Of a stretch of DNA of 64,000 bases, positions 40,284-51,450 are shown piece after piece (position 1 is the stretch's first letter; every line of letters begins with the position of its first letter). The translations under genes and the position numbers were made by a program. The notes beneath the pieces were generated by a model. The model ran no database searches. It saw only the letters and a list, made by a program, of their open reading frames with translations, and had not been told where the DNA came from. This DNA is from Epiperipatus broadwayi (lineage: Eukaryota > Onychophora > Udeonychophora > Euonychophora > Peripatidae), in NCBI GenBank assembly GCA_028023455.1, contig JAQFVV010006256.1, positions 1,798,001 to 1,862,000 of the forward strand, read 5' to 3'.

Positions 40284-41964
40284 TGACTATCTGTCAATCT
40301 GTAAACATTTTATGATAATGTGAAATAATAATCTCAATTACTCCTACTTTTTTATTTTCAAATTATCAAAATTGTACAAATTCAGATACAGCAGAAATAA
40401 TTAAAAGGAAGTAAAAAGATGGTTTAAGTCAGTGCAACAAAAATACGTATTTTATTACATTAAACTGAAAAAAAGAAGAAATCATGAACATATTTACTTA
40501 TAACCTACTATTAGAAGTAGATGTAGTAATAGTAATATCAATTACAATACGAATAATAAAGACGATATTGTTAGTAATAATAAACAAATTATGAGATGTT
40601 TAAATTTTTTGATGGCTTTGTTCTGTGAGTAATTAGATAGTGGTAATAATGGCTAGCTAGATTAAGATCTGAAGATTCCTGGATTATTGCCATCTGAAAA
40701 GTGGAAGTTTATTCGAATTTCAATTAAAGTTGTATGCTAACTATGGGAAATGTCAATCCATATATTTTATTAAGTTTGTAAAACGTGAGGCAAACATGTG
40801 TGCCCATATAACAATAACAGTAAGCACACACACACATATATATATATATGTTATAAAATAAATTTGAAAAATTTCAAAGATTTAACTAAAATATTATACA
40901 AACAAGTAAACTCATTAGACATTACAATACTAATAATCTTGATCGTCATCACGGTAATTGTCATTATTTTCCACTTTTTAAGATAATTTATTCTAGCAAC
41001 TTCATATTAAAAATATAGTACCATTTAATGATATTTTACTCTAACAATAAAATATTGATTAACAAAGCTAGTTTAAATAAAATTTACACCTTATATTGCA
41101 GTCTGCTTTTATAATATAAATATGCGCACAACAGATTAATCAGTTTAATAGTAAATAAATGTCGTTTTAATGCAGGTTTAAAGATTATTTTTTTAATTTA
41201 TATTTTAATAATATGAGTTTCCTTTCTTTATGTATGTATGTGTGCAGTGCATACATATACAATGTATTTAATAAATATAATCCGCAATTTTTGTTAATGT
41301 TACATGATGGTAAATATATATTTTTTTCTTTCAATTTTAAAAGCCTGAAGAGTGAGGGAAAGGATGTTATTTGAGTAAGGATTAATCATCTAAGAGAGTA
41401 GGCTAGCATCTTTTCATGGAGAGCTTCTCTCAGGAAATGAACAAGGAAATCATTTTTTTGGCCACAGACTATTCATCTTAGTTCAACACCGGTAATCACT
41501 AGCTAGCAATCCCATCAGACAATTTAAAATGATTGAAAATGCTGGTATGAAAAACTTTTTTTTTTCCTGTTTAAATATAAAATTAGTAAGAGAAGGAAAA
41601 AAACTGTTTATTCCTGTATCTTGTATGCATGTATATATAAACAAGATATAATTATAAACAATGCAGATATATATTTAGCAAGATGCATTTGCCCCTTCGA
41701 AAAAAAAACAATGATTCAAAATGAACTTACATTTGCGAAAACTATACATAAAAAGAGCAGAACTTAGTAAAAGGACAAATATATACAAAATATTACTAAT
41801 GACAATTAATAATATAAAATATATAATAAAAATTACTAAAATAACTTGATTTATAATTGCCTTATACAAATGTATTATAAATATTTAATAAATCATGCTG
41901 ATCATAAATAATTATAATTCAAACTTAAATAATGTTTATATATATGTAAATAATGATAACTATT
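40284..41964. other. Unassigned AT-rich DNA
   Basis: A short (CA)n(TA)n run at about 40829-40850 encodes part of a chance frame. Nothing else was recognised. Confidence 0.45.
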
Positions 41965-42147
41965 TACATATATAAAATAGGGGATTTAAACTCAGACTTT
42001 CAAGCCACTTCACTATCCACATTATCTCATACTACTGATAATCATGACCACACACATGCAGAAAAAATAAATAATCACCAATATATGTATTTCGTGCTAA
42101 TCCAGCACTCATCGGTTGGTTCAGATTATCATCCCCCATATATACAT
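41965..42147. mobile_element. Left arm of family A foldback interrupted by the RTE element
   Basis: The arm begins AGGGGATTTAAACTCAGAC and is the reverse complement of the arm at 44967-45090. It contains the tRNA-like A and B box region (minus strand) and a complete hammerhead at 42078-42119. Its inner end, CCCCCATATATACAT, followed after the RTE by AATCAGTGCTCACTTTA, rebuilds the same order seen without interruption at about 63420-63453. Confidence 0.8.
42078..42119 (-). ncRNA. Hammerhead ribozyme motif, best preserved in the window
   Basis: On the minus strand: stem I CCAA (42116-42119) with TTGG (42078-42081); core CCGATGA; stem II GTGCT/AGCAC, five pairs around loop GGATT; GAA; a short stem III ATACATAT; H17 = A (AUA cleavage site). 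Flanking bases can extend stem I beyond an internal loop, as in natural type I hammerheads. The only departure from the canonical core is U4 to C. Confidence 0.68.
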
Positions 42148-44919
42148 ACTTACAACTGCAGATCACTTTCAAGTGAAGGAAGATTGCAAGAATTAGAAGA
42201 AGAACTCTCTTATATTAAATGGGACATTATTGGACTTTGTGAAGTTAGAAGAAAAGGTGAAGAGACAATTGATTTAAAAAGTGGACATATACTCTATTAT
42301 AAAGGCACAAATATTGGAAATACAAGTGGAGTAGGATTCATTATAAATAAAAAGTGGAAGAACAATATTGTGGAGATTGATGATGTATCAGACAGAGTGG
42401 CAAGATTAGTTATACAACTTAATAGCAGATACCAAATGTAGATAATTCAGGTTTATGCCCCAACAAGTTCTCATAGTGATGAAGTAGTAGAAGATTTTTA
42501 TATGGATGTACAAAAGGTTTTTGATCAGAGTAAACACCATTTTAAAATTGTTATGGGAGACTTTAATGCTAGAATTGGTAAAAAAATGAAAGATGAAAGT
42601 GCTGTGGGTAATTTTGGTTATGGTAATAGAAATGAGAGAGGATATAGACTTGTGGAGTTTCTTTATATTATGAATTCTTTTTTTGAGAAAAATGTTAAAA
42701 GGAAATGGACATGGAAGCATCCAAATGAAGGTACAGCAGAATTGGATTATATTTTGATTAACAGGGAATACATATTTCAAGATTGTAATGTTCTTAATAA
42801 ATTTAACACAGGAAGTGATCATCGATTAGTAAGGTGTAAGATACGTGTTAATGTAAAACTAGAGAGACAAAAATTATTAAGAAAAACAATATTTACAGTT
42901 GATATTCCTAATCTTCAGAAACATTCTAATGAATTTAAATTAGAACTTACAAATCGGTTTCAAGTATTAGTAGATTTTGAACATGATTCAGATTTGAATG
43001 AAATTAATATGAAAATAACTGATACACTTTTGAAAACTGCAACAAAGATAGCTGGTAAAAAGAAACAGCAATTGACCAATAAAATTTCTACTGAGACTAG
43101 AGAATTTATGAAGAAAAGAAGGAATATGAAGATATACAAAAATGATGCATTAAAAAGAATTGAATATCTCGAATTTTGTAAAATGGTGCGGAAAAGAGTT
43201 GAAAATGATATAAGAAAGTATAACTGTGAACTAGCAAGGAAAGCTGTAGAAGAAAATAAAAGTCTTAAGAATGTAAAACAACATTTTGGTATTGGTAGAA
43301 AATTTATATCTGTAATAAGAAAAAAAGATGGAATTATTACTAAAAGGAGAGATGACATCATGAAATTGGTAGAAGATTTTTATCAAGAATTATATAGTAA
43401 TAAAGAACAAGTACCTCCTATATCTATTACATCTTCCAAATTGCCCAGAATTTTAAATGAAGAAGTGAGACATGCAATTAAATGTATGAAGAAAGGAAAG
43501 GCTCCAGATAATGATGGAATTATAATTGATATATTAAAAGAAGCAGGTGAAGAAATAGAAAATTTTTTAGCAAAGTTATATACCAAATGTCTAAATGATA
43601 AAGATGTACCGGATGATTGGAAGAATGCAGTAATAATATTAATATTTAAAAAAGGTGATAAAGAAGATATTAGAAATTACAGACCTATCAGCCTTTTATC
43701 AGTTTTATATAAAATTTTTATCAAGATAATTACTACTCGTCCTCAGAGAACATTGGATTTCCACCAACCAAGAGAACAAGCCGGATTTAAAAGTGGTTTT
43801 AGTACAGTAGATCATATCCAGGTATTGAGAGAAGTTATAGAAAGGACAAATGAATATGAGTTGCCATTATGCTTAGGATTTGTAGATTATGAAAAGGCAT
43901 TTGATTCTATAAACATTTCTTCAGTGATTAAAGCATTAGATCATCAAGGTATAGATCCAGGATATTGTCATATTTTAAAGAATATTTATAAAAATGCAAC
44001 AGCAATAATTAGATTACATAATGACACTGGGAAAGTCAACATTGAGAAAGGTGTAAGACAAGGTGACTCCATATCTCCAAAACTTTTTACAGCAGTGCTG
44101 CATGAAGTATTTTGTGGATTAAAATGGGAAACTAAAGGAGTGAAAGTAAATGGTGATTATTTAAGTCATTTAGATTTCGCAGATGATGTAGTTGTTTTTG
44201 CCAATAATGCTTCAGATCTGCAGGAAATGTTGCAGGAATTATCAGATGAAAGTAGGAAAGTAGGACTAAAGATAAATGTTAAAAAGACTAAAGTAATGTT
44301 TAATCGATTTGCTCAAAATATGAAAATAAAGATTGATTATGATGAATTAGAAGAAGTTAACAGTTACAAATACCTTGGTCAGATTATTAATACAGATGGA
44401 AACATAATAGAGGAAATTAATCATAGAATCAAACTTGGTTGGAGTGCTTTTGGTAGAAATAACTTGATACTAAAAGGAAATATGCCTATGTGTTTGAAAA
44501 GGAAGGTTTTTAACAAATGTGTTATACCAGTTCTTACTTATGGATCTGAGACTTGGACACTTAATAGAAGAGCAATTCAGAGACTTCAGACCACTCAAAG
44601 AAGTATGGAGAGATGTATGTTGGGAGTAACAAGAAGAGATCGTAAACACAATGTATGGGTAAGAGAACAAACAGGTGTTACTGACCTCATTGAAAAAATT
44701 AAAAGATAGAAGTGGAGTTGGACTGGACATATTGTTAGAAGAGATGATAATAGATGGACAATTGAAATTTTAAACTGGATTCCAAGAGATTGTAAAAGAC
44801 CCAGAAAGAGGCCACATGTGAGATGGATGGATGAAATAAGAAAGTGTGCAGGGGTGATGTGGAGAAGAGAAGCTAATATGGATTAAACTTGGAGAGACCT
44901 TCATCCTGCAGTGGATTGA
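42148..44919 (+). pseudogene. RTE-type LINE ORF2 (endonuclease plus reverse transcriptase)
   Basis: One continuous frame of about 924 codons, broken only by in-frame stops at 42439 (TAG), 44707 (TAG) and 44884 (TAA). Apurinic-like endonuclease: TYNCRSLSSEGRLQELEEE at the start, then GLCEVRRKGE, GDFNARIG, LDYILINREYIF and GSDHRLVRCK (catalytic Asp-His pair). Reverse transcriptase: NYRPISLLSVLYKIF, DYEKAFDSI, GVRQGDSISPKLF, the catalytic LDFADDVVVFA and GLKINVKKTKVMF. The C-terminus has the RTE-like AIQRLQTTQRSMERCMLG and WSWTGHIVRRDD. The 5' end is truncated just before the endonuclease N-terminus, as usual for target-primed reverse transcription, and a TGATGATGATGAT tail ends the copy near 44942. 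Few stops indicate a young insertion. Confidence 0.95.
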
Positions 44920-44944
44920 TAATGGTTGATAATGATGATGATAT

Positions 44945-45110
44945 AATCAGTGCTCACTTTATATACGAAATACGTATAATGGTGATTATTTATCTTTTCT
45001 GTATGTGTATGGTCATGTGTATCAGTAGTATGAGATAGTGTGGATAGTGAAGTGGCTTGAAAGTCTGAGTTCAAATCTCCTATATTTACAATTAGGCTCC
45101 AGGTTTAAGA
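44945..45110. mobile_element. Right arm of family A foldback
   Basis: After the LINE tail the sequence AATCAGTGCTCACTTTATA resumes the foldback spacer. Then an arm (about 44967-45090) complementary to 41965-42090 carries ACGAAATACGTATAATGG (the 3' half of a hammerhead) and the plus-strand tRNA-like boxes GTGTATCAGTAGTATGAGA and GAGTTCAAATC. The 5' half of the hammerhead is absent here. Confidence 0.75.
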
Positions 45111-45714
45111 GTGCCTATTATTTCAAATCTTATATATATATATAATACAAAAACATCATAATAGAATGTATAATTTAATATTTATTTTAGTAACCTAATA
45201 TTCGTAGTTTTAACACATTAGTGTCTTTGTTATAGTTTTCAATATTCTAACAATTTATCGTTATAATATCAACATGTTGAAAATGTACTAAGTTACGAAA
45301 TACATATTAAAATGTACTCTGGTTCGGTCTCATATATATATAGCACTGTCTAAAGCTCTATTAGTAAAATTAAATAGCCATAAAAATATACGAAAAGGCA
45401 AAATTTATAAAAAAAATTCCATTTTATGCCTATGTTTTCACCTATTAATCAAATACAACTTTCTCAAGTGAAATAGAAAGAAAAACAAATGTATATAGAT
45501 ATAATTATACACCATTTAAAGGAAATTTCCAGTTAACCTTAACATTAATTTTTTTTCCATAAGATTGCTGTCATTGGATCCAAAATAATTAATCGAAAAA
45601 ATAAATATTAGCATAGGAAACTCAAGACATCATAAGTAAATAAATTAACATAACAAAATCAAACGAAAGATGTAAGAGATTTTTAATTAATCATTTTGAT
45701 CTGACAAACTATGT
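45111..45714. other. Unassigned DNA, includes an empty-site paralogue
   Basis: The stretch at about 45145-45270 is similar to 48960-49240 but lacks the foldback inserted there; it carries CATCATAATAGAATGTATAA where the other copy has a duplicated target. No gene was recognised. Confidence 0.6.
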
Positions 45715-47187
45715 TTGTGGCATGAAAAAACGTTTGTAAATTTTAATTATATTTTAATGCGTGTGTATATATATATTACAAAAATACATACTGTATTAAA
45801 TGATAGTATTTATAAAAAAAATTATAGAGATCCTATGACATATCTTGAAAGGAAAACGAAAGCATTAATTTATTACAGATTTAGATATAAAAACTTAAGA
45901 TCTATCTTACACCTAAAGAAAAAATCTTTTTATTCTAATTTATACTGCTTACCAAAAATAGACAAACCAGTTGGTTCATCAACACAGACACTAGTTTATT
46001 CTTCATCTTTTTTTCTACTGTCACATTTAACAGAAATATTTTATGTTACGAATGGAAATCATTTCATTGAGATTATTTGAGATATTAAATTAACTAAAAA
46101 TATTTTGGTAAGTTTTGATATTGATTCGGTTTTACTAGTGTATCTATGAAGGAAACTATTGAAGTTCTGGAAAATATTCAATTGTCTGATTTTGTTGTTT
46201 GATTAAACACTGCTTATTAAATACATTTTTTGTTTTTGATGATCAGTTGTATAAACAAGCATTAGGTTTAGCTATGGGTTCACCAATTTCCCTAGCATTG
46301 GATTTCATTTTTATGGAGAACTTGGAAAAGAAAATTTTGATATCAGCAATTAAAAAACCATCTGTATAGCTGAGATATGATGATGATACCTTCATTATTT
46401 GGTTCATAGTAAGCATGCTGTTAATGAATTTTTAATTTTCTTAAACTTTTTTCAGACCAACTTCAAATTTACTATGGAAGTAGAAAATTCTTAGATGTTT
46501 TAATTGAAAAAAAAAAGAATGTTTTTTATCTCATGATATACATAAAAAGCAATTACACACTGGGAGATAACTACATATTTATTCTCATCACCTACCAACA
46601 TAATTATTTTCAGTGGCAAAAACATTGTTAGATAGAACTAAAACATTTTGATAATAGCCATTTTCACCAAAATATCTATGCTACTAAAAAAATGCTTTTT
46701 CATAATGATTTTGACCACATGATTATTAATAGGGTTTCTTTATATAATAAGAAAAAAGATTTTGATACTTCAAAAATTAAGACTGTTCTGCCATATGTAA
46801 AGAGTAACAGATACAATTGGCAATGTTTTTTTTAAAAAATATCCACACAATTTATATTACATTTAAAAAATTTAATGAAGTATTTTTATGCCTAAAAATA
46901 AAATTCCTTTGAAGTATCATGGTTTATATAAAATTTAATATGAAGTTTGTTTACATTAATACATTGGACAGACCAATCATAAAATAACCATAAGAAAAGA
47001 AGAACACATTTTAGTAGTTAGAGAAAAATCCAATTCATCAGTTATTTATTCACACATTAAATTAACTAACCATGAAATCAATTGTAATAAAACATGTATT
47101 CTGGCAAAATTTGAACAATATGACCAAAGACTGCTAAGGGAAGCTATAGAGAATTTTAAAAGGCCTAAGAGTATAAATGAAGTTTGA
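45715..47187 (+). pseudogene. Penelope-like element remnant (RT and GIY-YIG)
   Basis: Broken plus frames in the correct order. A PLE N-terminal region ends with NLYCLPKIDKPVGSS (45930-45990), a variant of the family's GLPKIHK motif. SFDIDSVLL follows near 46110, then QALGLAMGSPISLALDFIF (about 46247-46313), the catalytic RYDDDTFIIW at about 46371, and a NFLDVLIEKK-like stretch near 46490. Near 46955 a GIY-YIG remnant reads YIGQTNHKITIRKEEH, followed by HEINCNKTCILAKFEQYDQR and a terminus near 47187. At least six stops or shifts break it. It covers more of the protein than the copy at 13.3 kb. PLE products use the endonuclease to nick target DNA for primed reverse transcription. Confidence 0.82.
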
Positions 47188-48972
47188 ATTTAACTGTTAC
47201 AGTCCAAACCGCCATATTAAATTTTTTAAAATACTGACCTGAGACACAATTTTGACAATAACTCCAGTTTTAATTATGTTAGAGCAAAAAAATTACATTA
47301 ATAGAAACTAGAAAAACTAAGGAAAACAATAAGCATAAGATAAATAGTGATAACTATATAAAAAATAAGAAAAAAAGAAAATTTCACATTTGAAATAATT
47401 ATTATTTTATTGTTTGTTCATAATTTGGAAATTAACATAAACTAAAATTCATATTACATCTTCAGTGATAATTTCTTTGTATTTCTCACAAAATTATCTT
47501 TCTAAACATGTATAACATGTCTTACCTGAGATAATCCATAGCTTCACAATCTCCAAAAGAAGTTGGATATGAATTCTTCATTTTTATCTTGTACCCCAAA
47601 AGTTTCAAATGTCAAAGGTATCTATAAAGAAAAAGATTTATTCTAATAAAAGATACAAAAGAAATCATCATAGCAATTGGCTTCTTGTCTATCTAAAACG
47701 AGAAATTGTAGGCTACTGTCTATATCACTGATAAAATAAGTTTCATCTCTTCATTTTATATTTTTTTGTGTACATCAGTGATGTTTATATTCCTTATGGA
47801 CACCAGTGATATTTCTATTCTTTATGCACACAAGTGATGCTATCTTGTTATATTTATTGTATTACATAGATATAATTTATTTACATATAGTCCATTTGTT
47901 AGCTATAGACTTGAAAATAATGTGATGAAACATATAGCAAAACCAGTGACTCCAAAGCATGAGTATCAAGACATAAACAAGAATCATAATTTGATTATTT
48001 GCCTGCATATGCAATCTTTCTAAACATTTGATTATTAGTTTTGTAACTCATTACTTGAAAACACAATCATATTATATAAACATAATTATAAATAATAAAT
48101 AATTAAACTTTTTGAAAATCATTATTTTTATAAAATAAATGGATTAGAACTTTAGAAAATTACAGTAGATATGAATTCTATATGAGCATAAATAAATATA
48201 TAATTTATATTAACACACATTAACTACAAACTAAAATGAATAAAAAAGATAATTTTTTCAAAAAATTAAAAAATTAAAATATTATTAAAAAAATTAAAAT
48301 TTTATACTTATGTTGAAGCTCTATTGTAGACCTTGTTTGTGAATAACACCTGAGAAATGTTGACATGCAGACCATAAACCATTTTCTGTCTTTTATTGCT
48401 TCATGATAATTACAAAAGTTATCAAAAATAAAAAAAACTAAATACCTTCCTTGATTAAAACTGCTACCAAAAATCCAAATTTCAACGGATTCTTTTGAGG
48501 TAGACATCTTTCAAAAGCCACATCATTGAGCTATCAAATGCCCAAATTTTGTTTGACATCATGCTTATACTTTTTACATCAGTAAAGAAAGAAAACACAT
48601 CAGCTGACAATGTGCAGCTAACCCTCTCAAAGAGCCAAATCAGTAAGAAAATTAACAATATTTGAAAAAAGCTATTGGAGGATAAAATATTTTTTAAAAC
48701 TTCTCAGCCAATAGAATTTGAGAATGAAGAGAAAATAACAAAGGAAAAAATAATTTTAAATTTCACCACACACATTCATATGATTTGAGAAAGAAGGTCT
48801 GAGAAAAATACTTATTATTGAACTGAAATGTCAGCTATTTAATTTTATATTTTTACTACATGGGAACTCCCAGAAATAATACTATGAATTTATCATTTAT
48901 TCATGAGAATATTAGAATATATAACTATATATTAAACTGAATGTCTGCCATTGTTATATGAAATACAAAAAC
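47188..48972. other. Unassigned DNA with exon-like segments
   Basis: On the minus strand a segment at 47526-47621 is bounded by a good acceptor (TTTTTCTTTATAG) and donor (CAGGTAAGA), and a 77-codon frame lies at 48274-48507. The 96-nt segment has stops in all frames and the upstream frame does not join it in phase, so no gene is called. Confidence 0.3.
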
Positions 48973-48986
48973 ATTATAACAGAATG

Positions 48987-49133
48987 ATTTTCTGAAGGTT
49001 TGTGATGATGGTGTTCTAATTGTATTTTTATATATTGGACTATTTCCATAATCTAATATGAGTATTGAATGTCTTTAGAAAAATATTTAAATATTTCAAA
49101 TACATTCAACTATTAGTCCAATATAAAAATACA
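48987..49133. mobile_element. Short family C foldback
   Basis: Arms AATTGTATTTTTATATATTGGACTA (from 49018) and its inverted copy ending near 49137 surround a short loop that keeps the family ends (TTTCCATAATCTAATATGAG). A one-sided tail with TGTGATGATGGTGTTC lies to the left. The duplication ATTATAACAGAATG (48973-48986) and ATTATAACATAATG (49134-49147) has one mismatch. A related unoccupied site lies near 45155. Confidence 0.75.
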
Positions 49134-49147
49134 ATTATAACATAATG

Positions 49148-49476
49148 TATATTTTTAATATTTATTTTAGTAAACAAGTATACTTTCAATACTTTAGCTT
49201 CATATTCATAATTATCAACATTATAATAATTTCATCATTAAATAACATCATTAGTTATTTAATACTATTGATTCTTTGATAACTTTAAAAAACACTTCAA
49301 CAATATTTGGATCAAACTTATATCTGTGCTCTTTTTCATGATTATAAAATACCAATCATTTATAGAATTAGGTTTTGCTTTCCTATATAAAGGAAATACT
49401 GCATCGTATTCACACTTAAGTTTATTTTAGTTTCCCCATTTATATATATATATATCCCCAATATATATATATATAT
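49148..49476. other. Unassigned DNA ending in a (TA)n tract
   Basis: The last 35 bases (49441-49476) are TA runs interrupted by CCCCA. The LTR element was inserted here. Confidence 0.6.
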
Positions 49477-50068
49477 AGTACCAATATTGATATTGGCACA
49501 TATAATTTTATCTAAAAAAATTATTAAAATAATCTTTCATAAAAGAAAAACGTAAAATAAAATGTTGAAGAGTTTATTACAGTTTGTTTTCGAAAAGAAT
49601 AAAAATCAAATAGTTTTCTATCATTAGTTTTTGAAATAAAAGCTGCAATTAATTAGACAGAAGGGGAGAGGGGTGTTTCATTAGAAAAAGTCAGACTAAA
49701 AGTTTTATAAAGGGAAGTAAACAGTTTTTCTTATTAGTATTCGTAAAATATAATTAATTTAAAGTTTACAAAATACAAATCTCTTTTCATTTGAATTAAA
49801 GAAAAAATAATCTTAAAACTAGTAATATATGTGCGATTGTCAATAATAGAATAAATGTATGCGTAATAAATGTTATTATAAATAAATGAAAGTTAAAGAA
49901 GATTATCATTAAAAAACATGGCAATGGGTATTAATTAAAAATATAAAACAACACTTCTGCATGGCTAATACTAATTAAACAATCTTCCAAAACATGTCAA
50001 AGGATTATCAATGAAATTTCGACAACAGATATTGCTAGAGGATATCGAAAAGAAAAACACTTCGCAGG

Positions 50069-50106
50069 TATAAATAGTAAAATTTTATCAGATAAAGAAT
50101 TCAGTT
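50069..50106 (+). promoter_or_regulatory. LTR core promoter: TATA box plus initiator
   Basis: TATAAATA starts at 50069 and TCAGTT at 50101, 32 bases apart. The same pair sits at 54504 and 54536 in the 3' LTR, again 32 apart. TCAGTT matches the arthropod initiator consensus. It would place the R region start near 50101. Confidence 0.55.
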
Positions 50107-50967
50107 CAGAAATTAATTGAGTCAGTTAAGTCAAGAGAGGACAATCAGTTGAGTTAATTGTATCCAGAAACAAAATGCAGTCCTGAGCCGCTTTGGGGAA
50201 CACACATTTTCTCCAAAGTCTGAAGTCCGATGAAAACAGCAAGATCTGCCCATGAAATAATGTCAGCATAACATCTTAGAAAATCTCCGTCAGTATCTAA
50301 TTGTCTCCAATAGTAATAATCATGAATAATAAGGAAACTCATCAAGGAAATGTCCCATCCAGCTGGAAGAAGCAACAAACAAGAAGAAAACAAAGTTCTA
50401 AATCTACATTCAAAATCCTAGGTAAAACATTTGCGTATTTTTGTTTATACCATAATAGCCATTGAATTAAAATTTGTAAAGCCTCCAGAGACAGTATTAA
50501 TTTAAAATGTGCGTGTGTTATATTAGTTTAAAAAAAATTATAAGGATGTTTAGATTAGTAAATTAATGTTAGTTAATAAATTGTCTTAAAATTTAAACTC
50601 TATTTGTCAATCAATTCTTTTTACCAATTCCTTCTACAAATTCTGTTATTAATTCTTTCACCATTAATTATGTATAATCTGTTAGTGATTACAAATAGCT
50701 GAACTAATCGTGGATATTTGGGCATTGAGGTAGTGGCCATTGCTCAAAGCGCATTATTTATTCATTCTTAAATAATTAACTGGTGCCCGTGTTTTTTCAC
50801 AAACCACTAAGCATCATATGATCACTATCTCATACTAGCACATAATTGTTTATAAACAAGGCAAAACTCTCTCCATACAGTAGTGCCACCCTGTGCTAAA
50901 CAGAGTAATCAATGGATGCCAGAAGGTTTGTGCATAAAATCCCTATATAATGCCTACTCATCCAATA

Positions 50968-51009
50968 TCCCCAGACTAGTTTATGGCTTGTGGCCATTGT
51001 CAGTGAGGA
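50968..51009 (-). ncRNA. Hammerhead motif, left arm of F1 copy 3
   Basis: On the minus strand: TCCTCA, core CTGACAA, stem II TGGC/GCCA around CACAA, TAAAC, TAGTC, TGGGGA. Six stem I pairs can form, one a G-U. Relative to the canonical core U7, G8 and G12 are changed. Confidence 0.5.
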
Positions 51010-51085
51010 GCTTTGGATCTGAGAGCACTGCTGGAGGATTGCATTAGATCCTAAGATCTAGGTGCAGTGCTCTCAGATCCAAAGC

Positions 51086-51127
51086 TCCTCACTGACAATG
51101 GCCACAAGCCAGAAACTAGTCTGGGGA
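51086..51127 (+). ncRNA. Hammerhead motif, right arm of F1 copy 3
   Basis: Stem I TCCTCA (51086-51091) with TGGGGA (51122-51127); core CTGACAA (51092-51098); stem II TGGC/GCCA with loop CACAA; GAAAC; palindromic ACTAGT as a minimal stem III; cleavage-site C at 51121 (GUC). The whole secondary structure is intact. U7 to C is tolerated in hammerheads, but G8 to A removes the usual general acid, so activity needs testing. Confidence 0.6.
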
Positions 51128-51428
51128 TATTGAATGAGTAGGCATTAGATAGGGATTTTATGCACAAGCCTTCTGGAATCCATTGATTACTCTGTTTAGC
51201 ACAGGGTGGCACTACTGTATAGAGAGAGTTTTGCCTTGTTTATACACAAACAAAAAAAGTGCTTTGAACGTGGTGTTGAACTCAACAGCCGAGAAGAAGC
51301 TATGTCCTGGAAATGTAATGCTAGTTATATATATTTTATAGCTATCGTTTGGCATACATACTCTCTGAGTATGTTCTTCTCTGCCTAAGAGGCCGGTGTT
51401 TCGGAGACTCATATTCGAACCCGGTACA

Positions 51429-51450
51429 AATGGCATGACCAACATGGGCC
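51429..51450 (+). other. Candidate primer-binding site
   Basis: Two bases after the 5' LTR the sequence reads TGGCATGACCAACATGGG. TGG at this place is what a tRNA-primed element should have. The tRNA was not identified, so this rests on position and the leading TGG. Confidence 0.4.

Larger units (their letters stand above)
50805..51238. mobile_element. Foldback element F1, copy 3, nested in the 5' LTR
   Basis: The nearly perfect palindromic part runs 50851-51244 and begins AAACAAGGCAAAACTCTC. The one-sided tail (50805-50850, CACTAAGCATCATATGATC onward) lies on the left because this copy is inverted relative to copies 1 and 2. The 13-bp duplication reads TTTTTTCACAAAC (50792-50804) and TTTATACACAAAC (51239-51251). 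The 3' LTR has the same site once and empty (55223-55235). The insertion therefore postdates the LTR element. Both arms carry a hammerhead. Confidence 0.93.
49477..51428 (+). repeat. 5' LTR (with nested F1 element)
   Basis: 1952 bp, of which about 447 bp is the nested F1 element plus its duplication. The first base is A rather than T (AGTACC). U3 carries a TATA box at 50069 and an initiator-like TCAGTT at 50101. A possible polyadenylation signal AATAAA lies near 50575. Confidence 0.92.

Noticed and set aside
42406-43586. Minus-strand frames across the RTE element
   Set aside because: They are antisense shadows of the LINE reading frame.
50154-50393. Minus-strand frame in the 5' LTR, repeated in the 3' LTR at 54566-54823
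   Set aside because: Antisense to the LTR and present twice only because LTRs are duplicated; the two frames differ in length.
51370-51430. T-arm-like GGGTTCGAAT on the minus strand at the 5' LTR end
   Set aside because: No acceptor or anticodon arm can be drawn; it is LTR terminus sequence.
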